A stretch of DNA of 64,000 nt from Argopecten irradians (GCF_041381155.1 NC_091138.1:20337255-20401254); one strand, 5' to 3'; positions 12,411 through 26,159 are shown, numbered from the stretch's first letter. Notes: generated from the sequence alone by a model not told the origin. Translations and numbers: made by a program.

Positions 12411-15105
12411 GAAGGCAATGAGACAAAATGAACTTTAATCAGATCCTAAATCAGAAAAATCCAAAGTACATGTATATAATTCCATTAAGCGTTTGGTTTT
12501 GATTGAATAATTTAAAATTCTGTTACCTGGGTCATTAAAGGAAGTGCCAGGTTTAGGAGGTTTAGGAAAGCCTGAGTGCCCAGAGAAAAAAACACCAACC
12601 TGCCCTAACACACACTATTGGGAATCTTCAATCACCTTTTTTTTTTTTTTTTTTTTTAAATATCACCTGATCTTTCCATGATCATGACTGAAGGATAATT
12701 AATCATATACTCAATTAATGAGCTAACCAGGTAGTAGCATAAATGCGTGCTAATGTAGATGTCCTTGGAGTTTGATATACAATGTATCAGTTTTGTGTGA
12801 TTCTGTCACACTACAGTATAAATCAAACTCAATCTACCACCTTAATGGTCCTCTGATGGCTACAAAAAACACCTAATCATACTTTTGATGTAAATTTCAT
12901 CACTCCATAAAATCCCTGTGAATATTTTCCTTTTAATTGCTTAGAAATGATATATAAAGATTACATACCTGTGATATTCTCATTAGAAATATGAGATTAT
13001 CACCTGGTATAAAGTCCAACCTAGCCCTAATAAGCCATGGAAACCATAGCAACTGGGGATATATTAATATACCTACACGAAAATCCATAATTTACGTAGA
13101 GTACATATTTTCATCCAATTAATCTTTGCCTGTACTAGCAACGTATCATGTCTATCGGTAATAGGAACCAACCATTGATGATGGATTCCTCTTTGTATCA
13201 TCAGTATCTAGGCTTCCTTTTATCTACTCATTGATATATACCTCTTACTAAAGTCCAGTTTTGTCTGTAAATGCTCTAGCAAAACCTTTTAATGCATTTC
13301 AATAAAAGTTACATATTGGTCAAGTATATAAGATAGATCTAAACAATGCCAAGGTATTACTGGGTCTTAACTGTATCAGGAATAAAATTGTCAGTTCTCA
13401 AGCAAATTATATGCCGGTAATATCTGAACAGATTTCATCCAGTTTATATTTTTTTTTCTCTATTAAGTTTCCCAATGTTCAATATTTTTTTGTACTCTCC
13501 ATCTTGGAGGCAATAAAGAAAATAATACTGGAGTGAATTGTTCACGCTAATGACATAATCACAGTGACAGCTTCATTCTTTGGCTTTCAGAGCAGCACAT
13601 TTTATATTGTGAGTAAATCTCAACACTCACCATAATCTTATCACTCAAAACTACTGCCATATACAAATGCAACAGTAGGAATCAAAGACGTTTGTTGAGG
13701 TCTCTATCGTATTATATTACCCTGGTTGAATAAAATAATGACTGAGGGTGTATATATGAAAATACATGTATGTAAAAGATATCTTTTGTATTAAGACATT
13801 TTGTATTTCTTACACTTAAAGTGAATAGTCGGGCAAAGAAAACCAGTCTAAATGCGTTTATTGGCCTTCCAAAAGTTCTCATATATTAATACGACGGTCA
13901 AGGTCTGCTTACGTTTCCCAGTTCTGACCATTGAAATAAAGAAAAGGTGAAAGCATTGAAAGTGAGGCTGCGTGGAAATGTAACCACGGGCATAGTCAGC
14001 CAGGAGGACGTTTTAGGATTCCTATACTTTAAATTAATTTCTACGTGCGCAGACAGATTTTGACGAGAAAGTTTATTTTTCTATTCCATAAGAAATCATT
14101 CTGGATACATTCACACCATTTTTACCGACTTTAGCCATCCTTGCCCGACTGTTCACTTTAAAGCAATCTTAAATGAAATGAAAATATTTTCACATGTTTC
14201 ATGTGAAGTAGAAACAAATTTCATAATATACAATCAAACCAAAACCATACAGAATGTAAAATCTATATATAGTAACAGTGTATTAAACAAAAGAAATCAA
14301 AACCAGCAAAATAATTGAAAATGTGAGATAAGAGCACAGCAATATTGATAAGTATTAGAGTAACAAGGAAGAAATGGAGACAGAATCTTTTCAATGATGC
14401 CCTACATAAAGATACCACACACGTACAGGTAACCATGGTTATATTTCACACTTCATATAAGGCTATTACCAATTTATAGGTCTGAATAGAATTCTATACT
14501 AGGATAATTTGCATGTTAATGCCAAATTCACAATATCGGAACATGAGGAAGAGTGAAACGAACAAGAGGAAGAGTGAAACTGAAAGATGAAACTACACTG
14601 TATTTATTTATCCTTATACTTCAGTCCTAAAAACTTTATTGACATTAAGAGGTAAAAGTTTCATTCTTGTTTGTAAGTAAGAAGAAATGTAGGTGCAAAA
14701 GTTACCATGATATTTTCTGTTCAACTAAACAAAAACTGTCAAATATAAGTTTAAAGTAAGGTTTGCACACTGCAATGACAAAGAGAGTAAAGGAATGTAT
14801 GTTCATTCTCAATAAGATATATTTGATAGAGAGGGTGCTTAATGATACATTTCACTATTTTTCTATATAACAAGATATCAAATATCAGAAAGAAAAAGAA
14901 TTTTTATTTCTAATATTTACAAGTTTGGCAGATTCTTATGCCAAAAGTTTTCTCCCCTTGTCCCTAGTTATCTCCCTTATTACATGGGTTATGTTCTCTT
15001 GGAAAAGGTGATGGTAGTATATGTAAGCAGTCAGTGAGGATAAGAACTAAAGAGATGGTGAAACTCTGGGTTGTGTTAGCACAGACTATGTAAAAGCTTG
15101 TTTAC
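12411..15105. other. MARCH-like gene intron, no gene seen
   Basis: AT-rich sequence with a poly-T run near 12636. Nothing else could be supported. Confidence 0.4.
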
Positions 15106-15203
15106 CACCAGTTCCAGCCCCGTCAGGCTAGGCTCATCTTGAATGCTCTCAAACTTTTGAATGTCTGAATCAGATGCCATAGTTATAGTTGTTTGTTTTA
15201 TTC
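15106..15203 (-). CDS. MARCH-like gene, N-terminal linker exon
   Basis: The acceptor GTCTTTTAG precedes 15203 and a donor GTAAAC follows 15106. The exon encodes a short polar stretch including KQTTITMASDSDIQ and FESIQDEPSLTGLEL, with no domain. It ends in phase 0, which fits the phase-0 start of the RING exon at 5936, so the reading GLELV-ETHHLES is continuous. It begins one base into a codon, so the preceding exon must end with a single spare base. Its internal Met could also serve as an alternative start. Assignment to this gene rests on phase, order and strand, not on recognised homology. Confidence 0.55.
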
Positions 15204-16840
15204 CTAAAAGACACAAAACACCATCAATTGAATGCTTGATATATATTTCTATGTTCAATAAACAGCACACACATGTCATTCCATATATGATATATGGTAA
15301 ATCATGAAATCTGTCCCTTTACTTATAAACACTACTATACCCAAATTAGCCTCACTATCATTAATCTAGAAGATATCAACATTGAATACAATATAAGGTT
15401 TACAAGCTTTGAGAAAAAATTTCTTAAAAAATCATGATGAATTTATCTAAATTCATCTATGAATTAATATTCCACACACATATATATATATAAGGAAGCT
15501 CTTTTAAAGGCATCCACATTAAATTCACGGATAACTCATATTAGTATCCGGGAACCTGAAACAAATAACTAGTTCGCTTGGCCTATGATTTTCCTGTTTT
15601 AAATATTTCAAGTCATACAACACACCTGCAGGTACTTATATTGCAATATTACAAAGTAGTCTTCCTGATCAATATTTCAATGAATATCATCTGTACCCTG
15701 GAAAAGATAACTAAACAATACTGACTGTTTCAAATCATTGATTTTGCATAAATAAGCAAACAAAGGTAATCTATTATACCACATACTCTTTTAGCAAAGT
15801 GTCTTACTTTGCCAGTGTCAAGTCCAATACAGTAAAGCTAACAAAAAGATAAAAAATGAGGACAACAATATTGTTCGGGAAGTGGACCCCAAGGCACCTC
15901 AACCCTGGCAACTCCATCAAAGTACAGATGTATATATTTGTTGCTTTGCCACAACTACATACGTGCACTTTTATACACTTTTATTATGAACAAAAAGGTT
16001 AAGAATTTAAAAAAAAAATCACACAAACCTAAAAACATGATTTTTTTGTGGGTTTTAAATATAAGTAAAGTTATGTAGCACATTTCCATGTAAACAAAAA
16101 TGATGTAAATTCAATTATTTATCACCTGTATATTAAATGGGGAAGAAATGCCCATATCCTAGAAAACGAAATAAGACTCGTAGTTTTAAGGAAACATGTT
16201 GTTTAACCAACTTGACCTGTTGAGCACTGGGCAGAATTAATGATGTACAATGTACATTTATAGATTAGCTAGGTCTGAGCACTATCTAGCACAGGTAAGG
16301 TTATTCCAACATGGCAGGTGTAAGTATATATATGTAGTGACCAGGTGTCAGATTTCATGCTTTGTTATAGTATTGTCACTATTCTTACTGTCAACTGTAC
16401 AGCTGATACACAACTAACATTTCGTACATGTACTGCACAATATTTTTTCTCTCGACCTTTAGTACAAACACGTGAATGTTTGTCATACAGGTATGATCTG
16501 AATGATCATCTCTAATTAATAACATATGCAGCATCATCAATATTGTAACAAAGAAATGGAGTTCAAGGCTGTGGTATAAAATAGGGAGAAAATCTGTATC
16601 ATAAAGATAACTTGTCTTGAGACACTAGTAATATCTGTTAGACATAAATGTCCCAGCCTTCATAGTGGGCCAGGATAGGATAGCACAAGAATATTGATGT
16701 TACTGTATAAGTTCTCCCCTCTCTCCCCATCATGTCAGTTGGCATTCAATATTATACCAGATTGTTTGTCTCATTCTTAAATTGCTGATATCCTAGTGTT
16801 ATATATATGGAAGCAAAATGGATCACATTATATTTCACTA
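15204..16840. other. MARCH-like gene intron, no feature seen
   Basis: AT-rich with a short (ta)n run near 15480. No supported gene. Confidence 0.4.
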
Positions 16841-16847
16841 CTTGCCT

Positions 16848-17402
16848 TATTGACCATCTCTGTAAAAAGACCACCTGCTTAATATGACCACTTTCTTCCA
16901 CAGGGAACTGAGAATTAGTTACAGTTTATATAATTATGGACCCACCAGAGTGCCCACAGACCATTTTTAGATGTTTTAGGGGTCTAAATAAAAAATTGGT
17001 AATAATCATACTCTACATAGCACTATATACGTAAAGGATGGAAAGCTCCCTGACACTAAATGTATACCCATCCTAGTTTTAGCGGCTTAAAAGTCCCATT
17101 TCTAGCACATATTCACAAAAACGGTTACTACCATTGGAAAGAGCGATAATTTTCCTTTCAAAATCATCCTACACAGGATTGTACCGCGATAAGTATCATT
17201 TTCAAACTGAACCTGGATATATCAGTATACTGATGATACCGCGCACAACTAATATAAACTGTAACTAATTATCAGATCCCTATGCTTTCTTAGGGTCTCA
17301 AATGACCATTTATAACACAAGTTGACCTGTGTATAAGACATCTGGACTATAGAGACCACTTTTCCTTTGTCCTTAGGTGGCCTTTATAGAAAGGTTTGAC
17401 TG
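16848..17402. mobile_element. MITE of the 6230 family, interrupted by a second MITE
   Basis: The outer element has 'gaccatctctgtaaaaagac' at its left and 'ggcctttatagaaaggttt' at its right, the same layout as 6230-6395. It is split by the inner element at 16911-17272, so the outer one is the older insertion. Confidence 0.55.
16911..17272. mobile_element. Inner MITE with 18-base inverted ends
   Basis: The left end 'aattagttacagtttata' is matched by 'tataaactgtaactaatt' at the right end. It is about 360 bases with no coding content, inserted inside another MITE. Confidence 0.6.
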
Positions 17403-18955
17403 CAGTCTTAGTTAGCTTTGATTCACTTGCCTTTGGTTCATATGCATGGTTATGATACAAAACCCTTTTCAAACGATAGATGTAATACAGCATTGCAGAA
17501 GTACATACAGAAGTTTTTTGTCCGATACAGAGAAGCTAATGGCTGTTCTAGGCTCAGTTCTCATCACAAATGATACATCCTAATGCTTCCCCTCACTAAA
17601 GTTTGGACAGGTAAAGGTCACAAGGTCAATAGTTTACAGGTATTACATGTCTATTAAGCATGTTTATAACCTTCTAATGTCTGCAACAAACACAACATTA
17701 TTTGTGTGTATAATGGGTTCTGTACAGACTGTCTCTTACATTAACACAGACAACCATCTTGTCACGCTTAACATCATCATTCATGTATGAATTACAAATT
17801 CATCATTTCTGCTAATGTAATGAAAAGAAGTTAAAACAAATGCATTTTCGTACCTGACTTTATAATTACATGGGGAATACATTGAATCTTGCAAAAGTTC
17901 AAAAGTTCAATAGATAGCCTTTTTACTCAAACCTACAACATTAAAGTGTACAAATTGTATGCAAGTCTATCCAAATTCCAGTACTGAGTAGACATAAATG
18001 AAGAATTATCTGTAAAATTTCAACAACGCCCATTGCCATCTGTGAATAATCAATGATTGTGGATACATAGTATTCTTTTTAATTAAATATCAACTTTCTG
18101 TTAATACTACCAAGCTTATAAATTAACATAAAATACAATTACAATTGGATTACATATATACTACATACATTGTTTCTATATTACTCTGAGAAATAATGTC
18201 TATCCAAAATAAATACATATTACCTACATAGCATACTTTCTACTTTGTGTGTCATCTAACTATAATGCTTTCTCATCATTTAACAAGATGATAGACCTAG
18301 TAATACTTATCAGCTAGATTGTCACCGGTGTCAAAACAGAAACCCTACTGGTGAAGCTTTTTCTACATCAGGTAAAAATCATCAAGAATGTCAATTCAAA
18401 TGAATGATTGATCATTAAATTGACATCTGTTAAGTAAATTAACAACCAGCATTTTAAATTTACCAAAAGCTCTGTGTTTTGTAAGTTATACTAAAAACAA
18501 TGTTACTGCTTGTGGATACATATATGAATGTACACCTAATAATGCTATAGCATTAATTTAAACAGGTAAAAAACAAAAGTTCATTAACTCATGCAAGTCT
18601 TGCACATGCCAAATGTTATAGGGCTAAACCTGTTGTGTCTTTTTGAATATTACAAACATATCTATTCTTGCTGCCAGATATTAATTGTAACATCATGACT
18701 ACTGTGTAAACAGCATTTTTTTCTCTTGAGAAAACAATACACATTTTTGCACACAAGCTTTAAATATGACATAACATTCAACGTAGCAATCAATACCGCC
18801 ATATATATCGATACCTATTCTGTTATGATTCGCATACATTACAGATTCATCTGCCCTTACGGGTAAGTATGATTGTGATGTCATATGATTGTGAGCGTAA
18901 CATTATACATTTTAAAGAAAACATGAATTTCATTCACAAAATAATCTTGTCACAA
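17403..18955. other. MARCH-like gene intron, no feature seen
   Basis: AT-rich sequence; no gene, RNA gene or clear repeat could be supported. Confidence 0.4.
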
Positions 18956-18959
18956 TCAA

Positions 18960-19130
18960 TACCTACCTACAAGGGAGTTAACTCTGTAACAGGCAATGAC
19001 AGAATACTCATAAGGGTAGATTACTCTGTAACATGCAATGACAGAATACTACAAGTACAAGGGTAGATAACTGTGTAACATGCACTTACAAGGGTAGATA
19101 ACTGTGTAACATGCAAATACAAGGTAGGGT
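18960..19130. repeat. Short tandem repeat, about 40-base unit
   Basis: Four or so copies of a unit containing 'agggtagataactgtgtaac' and 'atgca' occur with internal length variation. Confidence 0.6.
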
Positions 19131-21162
19131 ATAAAAAATCCAGTAAACTTCAATTGTGTTTCTCTTGTTTCTGTTGTTTTTGAAAATTTATCAAGACAGT
19201 TTCAGATTGACATGCAGTTCTACTGTATTTTAATGGCCATCACAACTGCACTAGCTTATTTTGAAGGCAGATTTATGGGGAAATAAAATGGATGTGTTAG
19301 TCTGGAACAGTAGGAGCAAATTGATCTAAAATTATGTAACAACAGCACACATGCTTTTTTATTGTGAGATATAATTTTGCTTCCATACCAAGGTGTATCC
19401 TCATCACCATGCCAATAAGGCTAGGTATTGCATAATTACAGCTTTGTTCCATAATGTAATGTTGATAATACAAAAAACAGCCATTCTTGGGCATTCTATG
19501 ACAGTTGCCTTATCCTTGATGACAATAATTGTGTCCATTTGTAATTTAGTGTCTTTGCAAACACTTTTTTTTGTTAAACATAAAAGCCAAGTAGCCCAAG
19601 TTTAATTAAATTAACATTTTTTTGGAAGTCTAAAGCAACAAATTTATTGTTTTGGTATAACCCATCCATTACAGAAATACACTGGTTTAGCTACTGGTAC
19701 TATGTTTATAAGCCTGTTTTACAATTCATTAAGTATGACCTCTCTAGATTGTGTGACCTTTCTGATCAGTTGTGGCTAGTATAGATTGTGCATGTGCATT
19801 ATTATTTCAATATGCAATTCTATTAAATCTAATACAAATCCAAGAAAATGTTTAATGTTTATTGGAAACTAGAAATATGTCTGTTAGACATTAAGTGCCC
19901 CCTAAATACATCCTAACCTTAATTTCTGGTATGAAACAGGTGTACGTAGCACCCTTGGTGCATTGTAATATATACTTTCCTTTACTTTATCAGAACTTTA
20001 AATATGAAATTACTTTATAGTTCTTTGTTACATAAAAGTGTGTTTATTATCATATTGATATTGATACGGTACACTTGTATCGCTGTTCAAAAAAGTCGTC
20101 CGCTAGAGTACAGTCCAGTCTCTGTGCACCTGGTGACTTACATGTGTCATGCTTGAAAGCCTTTCCAGGGTACATTAGATCTAGAGCTCAGACACTCAAG
20201 ACTGATATTTTATAATGTGTTTTTTTTTTATTCTGTTTCTCTTCAAAAAGCTGTGTTATTTTATAAATTTTAATTAGTCCTGCAGCAAATGCGGTTTATG
20301 GTCACAGGGTTTAGTAAGCAATAGTGCAACATACACCTAGGACCTAGGATGATGTGAAATAAATTAAATATGTGGCCGGTACTAAAAGTTATCCATTTCG
20401 TCAGTTTCTTTTATTGACTATATAACCCTGAATTGCATTGTATTGTTCCGGAAGTTTCCAAAGTCAATCAGATGCTTAGAATATCGTGACCGATGCAAGA
20501 GTTTGTATGATACGCAGCTTGAAGTTTACACAAAACAAATGCATTTAGCACTGTGTAATGTTACTGTTATTAATTAATAGTAGATTATCGCTGACAAGTA
20601 TATCTTAATATATGTTTTTTAAAGTTTGGTGTCACAAAATAATGGCGAAATCTATTAAACGCTATAAGACACTGACTTCCAGTTTCGCGTGCGCAGTTGG
20701 AATCTGCACATAGGGGATGTACACAGACTCTTCACCCGACAAGGAAAATAATAGTGCGAGTATGCTCGTACTAAAAATGTGTTAATGAATCCTAAAGGAT
20801 AATTGAAAATGTAGGAACTTAAAACAATGATTCATGGTTTTATAACAATGAACATTCAATATTGGAAAACATTTTTAACTCTTAATCAAATCCTTCTTTG
20901 TCAATCTTTAAACTTGTATACTTTTTGTCTTTCAAATTATATGCGCAATGTTTCATCTCTGACATTCTTCTCGCCCTTAATAAAAGTACATGTCCGTGGA
21001 TTTTGTAATTATCATATATAGAGAAGAAAACTCCAACAGATGACGGTCCATTCAAAATGTCATCACAACGAAATGCACGTACTACACTGCACAGAGCACA
21101 AAGAAGGAAGAACTATAAGACAAGAACATATATTTACAATCTATCAGGGAAATATTGCAAAC
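19131..21162. other. MARCH-like gene intron, no feature seen
   Basis: No supported gene. A missing N-terminal MARCH exon could in principle lie between 15.2 and 21.2 kb, because the neighbouring exon phases do not join directly with the strongest donor. Confidence 0.35.
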
Positions 21163-21296
21163 CTTTGTGCTGTCCTTTTTCTTGAATGGGGAGGGTTGTG
21201 TTTTCTGGTCCTTTTTAACATTTTTACTTGAGCCATTTCCTAATGGATGGACAAGGACCTGCTGTAGAGGCATGTCAGCCACAAGTCCCTCTACAT
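21163..21296 (-). CDS. MARCH-like gene, probable start-codon exon
   Basis: The acceptor TGTGTTACAG precedes 21296 and the donor AAAG|GTTTGC follows 21163. An in-frame ATG at 21273 starts MPLQQVLVHPLGNGSS, then a Lys-rich stretch. Human MARCHF8 begins close to MSMPLHQISAIP, which supports this Met as the start. With the donor at 21163 the exon is phase 0 and would hit a stop when joined to the exon at 15203. An earlier donor after TCA-A (CAA|GTAAAA) leaves the single base that the next exon needs. Either that donor is used or an exon is missing. Confidence 0.5.
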
Positions 21297-21814
21297 CTGT
21301 AACACACAAGTAAGAAGTGTTATTGTAACAGTAATACTCATGGTAGACATTTATATGGAACACAATACATGTGAGGTCCGATACATATTGTGATACAATA
21401 CATGTGAAATTCAATTATCATTGATCTTACATCTACATACAGTGCTAAAGACACAAAATATGTCATTACACATTACTTCAGATAATCTATACAAATGTTT
21501 CAAACCATGCAACTTTCACTTAATAATTCAATATAAAATACAAAATCAATGATAAAGTTTCCTTGATATTGTGTTTTTTTGTTTCTGTTTATTTGGCATA
21601 TGCTTGAATTGTTTAAATGTATATATCATTGTATTACAATTAAGTCAAAAAAAGGCTTTAATTAATACCATTAAAATGTATCAAAGTAAAATAACTGTTT
21701 AGAAGGTATGCATCAAAGTATTGTATTAATCATCAAATCAGTCAACTCTATTTGTATGAAAATGTATTATTATTCCAGTACACATTCTTATATCTATTCT
21801 GTCCAAATAAGAAC
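21297..21814. other. Intron of the MARCH-like gene, no feature seen
   Basis: AT-rich sequence with nothing supported. Confidence 0.35.
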
Positions 21815-22500
21815 AAAAGGCCCATGGGCCTTAACGGTCACCTGATATTTGATACAAATTAGTTATGTTATTTACTAGCCAACGGATGTCTTTTTTTCAT
21901 AAAATAGGAACATAGATCTAATTGCTCTACATACAAAGTTCCATTAAGCTTGGTGCATATTAACTAACATTATCATGGTTATAAGGTTCAATAAATATTA
22001 ATGCAAAGGGCAATAACGCCGTAATTAATTAGAGTCATATCAAGCTGATTTCAAACTAAGCAGTCATCTTTCCAATGTTAGTTTACTTACAAACTTTAAA
22101 TTAAGTTGGGTGCATATTTACTCAAGTTATCAATATCATGTTGACAAGGTCCAATCATAATTATTCGTGCAAAGGACAATAACTCCATCAATTACAGTAA
22201 AACCAAGCTGATTTTCAAATTTGTTTGAGATATTTTCAATGTAAGTCTATATGCAAAGTTTCATTACGCTCGGTGCACATTTAGTAAAGTTATCATGTTC
22301 ATAAGGTCCAATAATTATTAGTGCAAAGGGCAATAATTCTGTAAGTTACGATAAAATCAAGCTGATTTTCGATTTTGTCTGAGATCTTTCCAATGTTAGT
22401 CTACAATCTACATGTATGCAAATTTTCATTCAGCTCAGTTCATATTTACTGAAGTTTTGACCTATGGTCAGGTGACCTAGCCTTAAACTGAATAGAAACT
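21815..22500 (+). repeat. Dispersed repeat with about four tandem units of about 160 bases
   Basis: It opens with 'aaaggcccatgggcctta' and 'cggtcacctga' and closes with 'ggtcaggtgacctag', which are inverted relative to each other. Inside, units carry 'ttatcatgttcataaggtcc', 'gtgcaaagggcaataa' and 'caagctgattttc'. This is a common type of molluscan interspersed repeat; noncoding. Confidence 0.6.
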
Positions 22501-22919
22501 GAAGACGCATGTGTGGCATACAAGGCATGGTTATAGAAATATGATCAAAGTACAGATCTAGACCTTATCATCTTAATGAAACCAAAGGACATATTTGATG
22601 GCAGAGATGAATACTTTGTAACATTTAATATCACAACTTATTTAGATACTAACTATAATATATAGGATTAGATGTGTAGCTATGTAACATATTACACATC
22701 TACTATGATATATATATACGATATACTGGTTATATTAATGAACTGAATTGAATCTATCTTGTATAATAATAATAAATTTTGGAAGTGAAATAAGTTCAGG
22801 TGTATGTCCATTTTTTTATTGTCGCTCACTCTACAGTAACCCTGAAAACATAAGACCATATTTAGTGGTGTGCATTTGATTGGTTCCGACCGCCATTGGT
22901 TGAGGTGGTAATCTTAACG

Positions 22920-23010
22920 ATTGTCATACAATTGTAAAGAAAATATAACAATTCCATAATGATTTCATACAATTGTAAAGAAAATATAACAATTCCATAA
23001 TGATTTGTAC
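22920..23010. repeat. Tandem duplication of about 43 bases
   Basis: The block containing 'catacaattgtaaagaaaat' and 'aacaattccataatgatt' occurs twice in direct succession. Confidence 0.8.
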
Positions 23011-23481
23011 TATAACTGGTCTGTTGAACACCAAAACACTGTAGGACTCAACAATATTTAATTTTTGTTAACACTATCATTATTTAATTAGGGTCTACTG
23101 GTAGAAACTGATCTCGAGATCTATTCTGTTTATCAAAGGGAATATTTCATACCACACAAGATACCCATTTGTTCTAAGAATTACACAGTTGACAGAACGT
23201 TATTGAATGCAATGGTTAGTTAAACAATGCCAATAGTGTTATTCCTGTCATTGTTATAGTATGGAAACAGATACAATATATAGTATACAGTACCAAATTA
23301 TTTCACCACCGATTTATATAGGCTAGGTCGGTTATACAAATCATGTTCACAATATATTGCAGTTGTACTTTGCTGCATATATATCGACGTATATTATAAA
23401 GTATACAGAGTAGGAACTGATTTAATATACAGAACGTTTGCAGATCTCGACTGAAATATTAGGACAAAACAATATCCTTAC

Positions 23482-23650
23482 ATTTCCTGTTTCCGTTAAA
23501 ATGTCCACTCCTTGTCACTAGTCAACGTCCATTTCCGCTGTGTTATTTTCAGCAGTCGACTCTGATGTTCGTCGCCATAGACAGATACACCTGTATCAGC
23601 CTACCTGTGTTTGGTTGGTGTCAAGGACGTTCTAACCACGTCATTTAGCA
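23482..23650 (-). promoter_or_regulatory. Possible 5' noncoding exon and promoter of the MARCH-like gene
   Basis: This is a less AT-rich patch upstream of the start-codon exon. On the minus strand it ends in a good donor, GGAAAT|GTAAGG, at 23482, and contains no long open frame. That fits a 5' untranslated first exon, but no transcript evidence exists here. Confidence 0.3.
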
Positions 23651-23934
23651 GGGTGCCCTCTGTCAGTCAGTATTAGAGATAAAGGGGAATAACTCCTATT
23701 CACCAAGCCTATTTCGCGGACAGGTGCTCTAGTGTAAAATCAAAGACGTATATGAGACTTATAAATCCTTGTGTAAAATATATCTTTTCGATAACTATAA
23801 AGAATAAATAAATTGCTTATATTTTACTGTAATATAAGTTAGGCCTATCTATCTTTTATATCAATAAAAATATTCTTTATGCCATATAAAAACACTAAAT
23901 ACGACTTAGAAAACCGTTTTTCAACAGTTAGAAA

Positions 23935-24185
23935 TAATTAACCCGACGTTATCGTGACGTCACAATAGCGTTGCGTATCGATTTGGAAAAAATAATCCCT
24001 TGGAAAAAATCAATGGAATCGTACGTGTAAACGTATTTCACTAAAAGTAGCATGGAAAATTAATTATAAGCAAACTTTTGAGAGAATCCGCTACGCGAAT
24101 TGACACAGTTTGCAAACAAAATTTCTTTTATACCCCGATGAAATAAAAAAATAGTGACTTCAATACTTAAATGACAAATGCAATT
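23935..24185 (+). repeat. Dispersed repeat shared with 39975-40300
   Basis: It contains 'tatcgtgacgtcacaatag', 'gcaaacttttgagaga', 'atccgctacgcg' and 'ataccccgatgaaataaa'. The same modules recur, partly inverted, at 39975-40300 inside a LINE. Probably a nonautonomous DNA element. Confidence 0.55.
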
Positions 24186-24439
24186 ATAATTTCATACCAA
24201 TAACTTCTGTAGTGTACTTTTCATTATACTGATGTATTCTTTTAAAATAGCAAAGATGCTACACAATGTAAAACACGATGGGAAATAATGCGTTGTTGAG
24301 AAAACTAATCTGATTAAAATATCACATTTTAATGACAGCTGATGAACAATATCTATGACGAAATATTATACAATCAACACCTGGAATAATTATAAAGGAT
24401 ACAGATCACCCGATGAATTCACCAACAGTACCAAATTAT

Positions 24440-24503
24440 TTCAGTGCAAAATTCTTGAGGATGATAACAACAACCTTCTTGAGGATGATAACAACAACCT
24501 TGG
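24440..24503. repeat. Tandem duplication of 26 bases
   Basis: The unit 'cttgaggatgataacaacaa' plus 'ccttct' occurs twice. Confidence 0.7.
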
Positions 24504-24627
24504 TATGCACATGTCTCATTCTTTATAATGTGATATTACTAAATCAATGAAGATCAATAAAAGTCATGCATACAGCAAAGTGCATAAACTTTGCTAAAGA
24601 GCGTTCGGCGGTGTCCACCTTGGAGAC

Positions 24628-24955
24628 TTGCTGTTTGTTTAATTAACGTCCTATAAACAGCCAGGGTCATGTAAGGATGGCCCCCATGTATGCGTTGTGT
24701 TGCATGTATGAAGTGCGGATGTGTGTTTTGGGAGACTGTGGTATATTCGTGATGTGTCTTCTTGTATGGCGGAACTCTTGCCCTTCCCACTCCTTTTGTT
24801 AAGCAGGAGCAGAAACTACCACTTTTATAGACTTTGGCGGGTCTCGACCAGGGGACAGAACCCAGAGCTTGTCTCACAAGGGCAGCGCTCAACAGAGGGC
24901 CAAAAGTGTCAAGGGAGGTGCAATGCTAACATCCTACCTGCAGGGCAATTCAATC
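24628..24955 (-). mobile_element. SINE copy, internally deleted
   Basis: On the minus strand it runs from 'gccctgcaggtagg' at its head to 'aacgtcctataaacagcc' (plus-strand reading) at its tail. Relative to the full copy at 26307-26852 it lacks about 130 internal bases between the 'tgccctt' and 'cccactcc' modules. The frames here are not genes. Confidence 0.7.
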
Positions 24956-25639
24956 TCTAACTAAACGGGTTACAGCTGCATGATTTCTCCACTAAAAGAC
25001 AATAACCAAGACCTATATAATTCTATTGCGCTTGGAGTAGATGCAGAAGCTTGAAAAGGGAAGACTAAAATGTAAGCAACGGAGTTCGGATGAAAAAAAA
25101 CGTGGAGCAAATACACAATCTCTAATCTCTTGTCAAGCACGTGGGCAATACAAATACCTTCTATATTTGTTTTTGCCCTTGGATATTACTAAATGGGAAA
25201 GTTACTTTCATGTGAATTAAGTTTAAAAGGATTTTGTTTGATTTTAGTATCAATCTTTTGAAAATCTAATAAGAATGATACCAGAGATTTTAGATATGTC
25301 ATGGAAATCTTGACAGTTCTTGAAATAAAATCATCATGAATTTAGTTTAATTTCATTCTTAGATTCTATGTAATCAAATTAAAGTATGATAATCAAGATA
25401 CATGTAGATATAAGTAGAAGTCAATGGGACTTTCGAGTACCTTTAATTGTATGGCTTGTAACAGAACTCAACCACCCTTGAACGGAATAAAAACGACTTA
25501 AAATACACGAAATCTAATGATGAAAGAATTGAATTTCGGCATTAAAAGTTTAAAGTCTCAGATCTAGAAATAAACACCAAATCAATCGTACAAGAGGTGG
25601 TTTTTCATATTAAAGAAAAGTGTGTAAAGAGTATGAGAG
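24956..25639. other. Intergenic, no feature seen
   Basis: AT-rich sequence without supported genes. Confidence 0.4.
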
Positions 25640-25950
25640 TTAGTAATCAACAATATTGAGGATGGCAGGAATATGTGCGGATCGTTTTGTGGGAGGTAAT
25701 GGATAAGGGGAGCATTTGCTCCCTTACAAAATTCCGTCTTGGGGAAAATACCGTTGATGCGGTAAGACCTTTCGTAGTAGTTTTAGGACACAAGAAGCAA
25801 AAGAAACATCTACCACAGAAAGCCAGATACATTAAATCAACGGCGCGATTTGTAGCTATCACTAAGAATCTTACATCCTGCTATCTGTTTTGTATTTTCA
25901 ACAAAGTCATATTGGAATTAACTCTGACGTTCAACAAGGCGATGTTTTGA
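25640..25950 (+). pseudogene. Possible LINE ORF1 remnant
   Basis: A 91-codon frame (25675-25950) reads FRLGENTVDAVRPFVVVL, then a Lys-rich stretch and FVAITKNLT. The order 'RLG...RPFVV...Lys-rich...I..nLT' resembles the C-terminal part of LINE ORF1 RNA-binding proteins. The match is weak and from memory. It could also be chance or a remnant of another gene. Confidence 0.25.
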
Positions 25951-26159
25951 GCCGTACTTATTTGTAGAATTGAGAATATTAATGCATAAAGCATAGCTTA
26001 ATTTTTGAGGGGTCTTACTGTTTTAATCGCGTTATATTCATTTCGTTTGAATCAAAATAACCAGTTTGCCGACACAACACGTCCAACAAAGCATTCATTT
26101 AACTTACTGCGATCATTGGTAACAGAAAAGCGTTAAAATAGTACCTTATTGAAAGAACG

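Noticed and set aside
24554-24892. 112-codon minus frame
   Set aside because: It lies over a SINE copy and has no protein motif.
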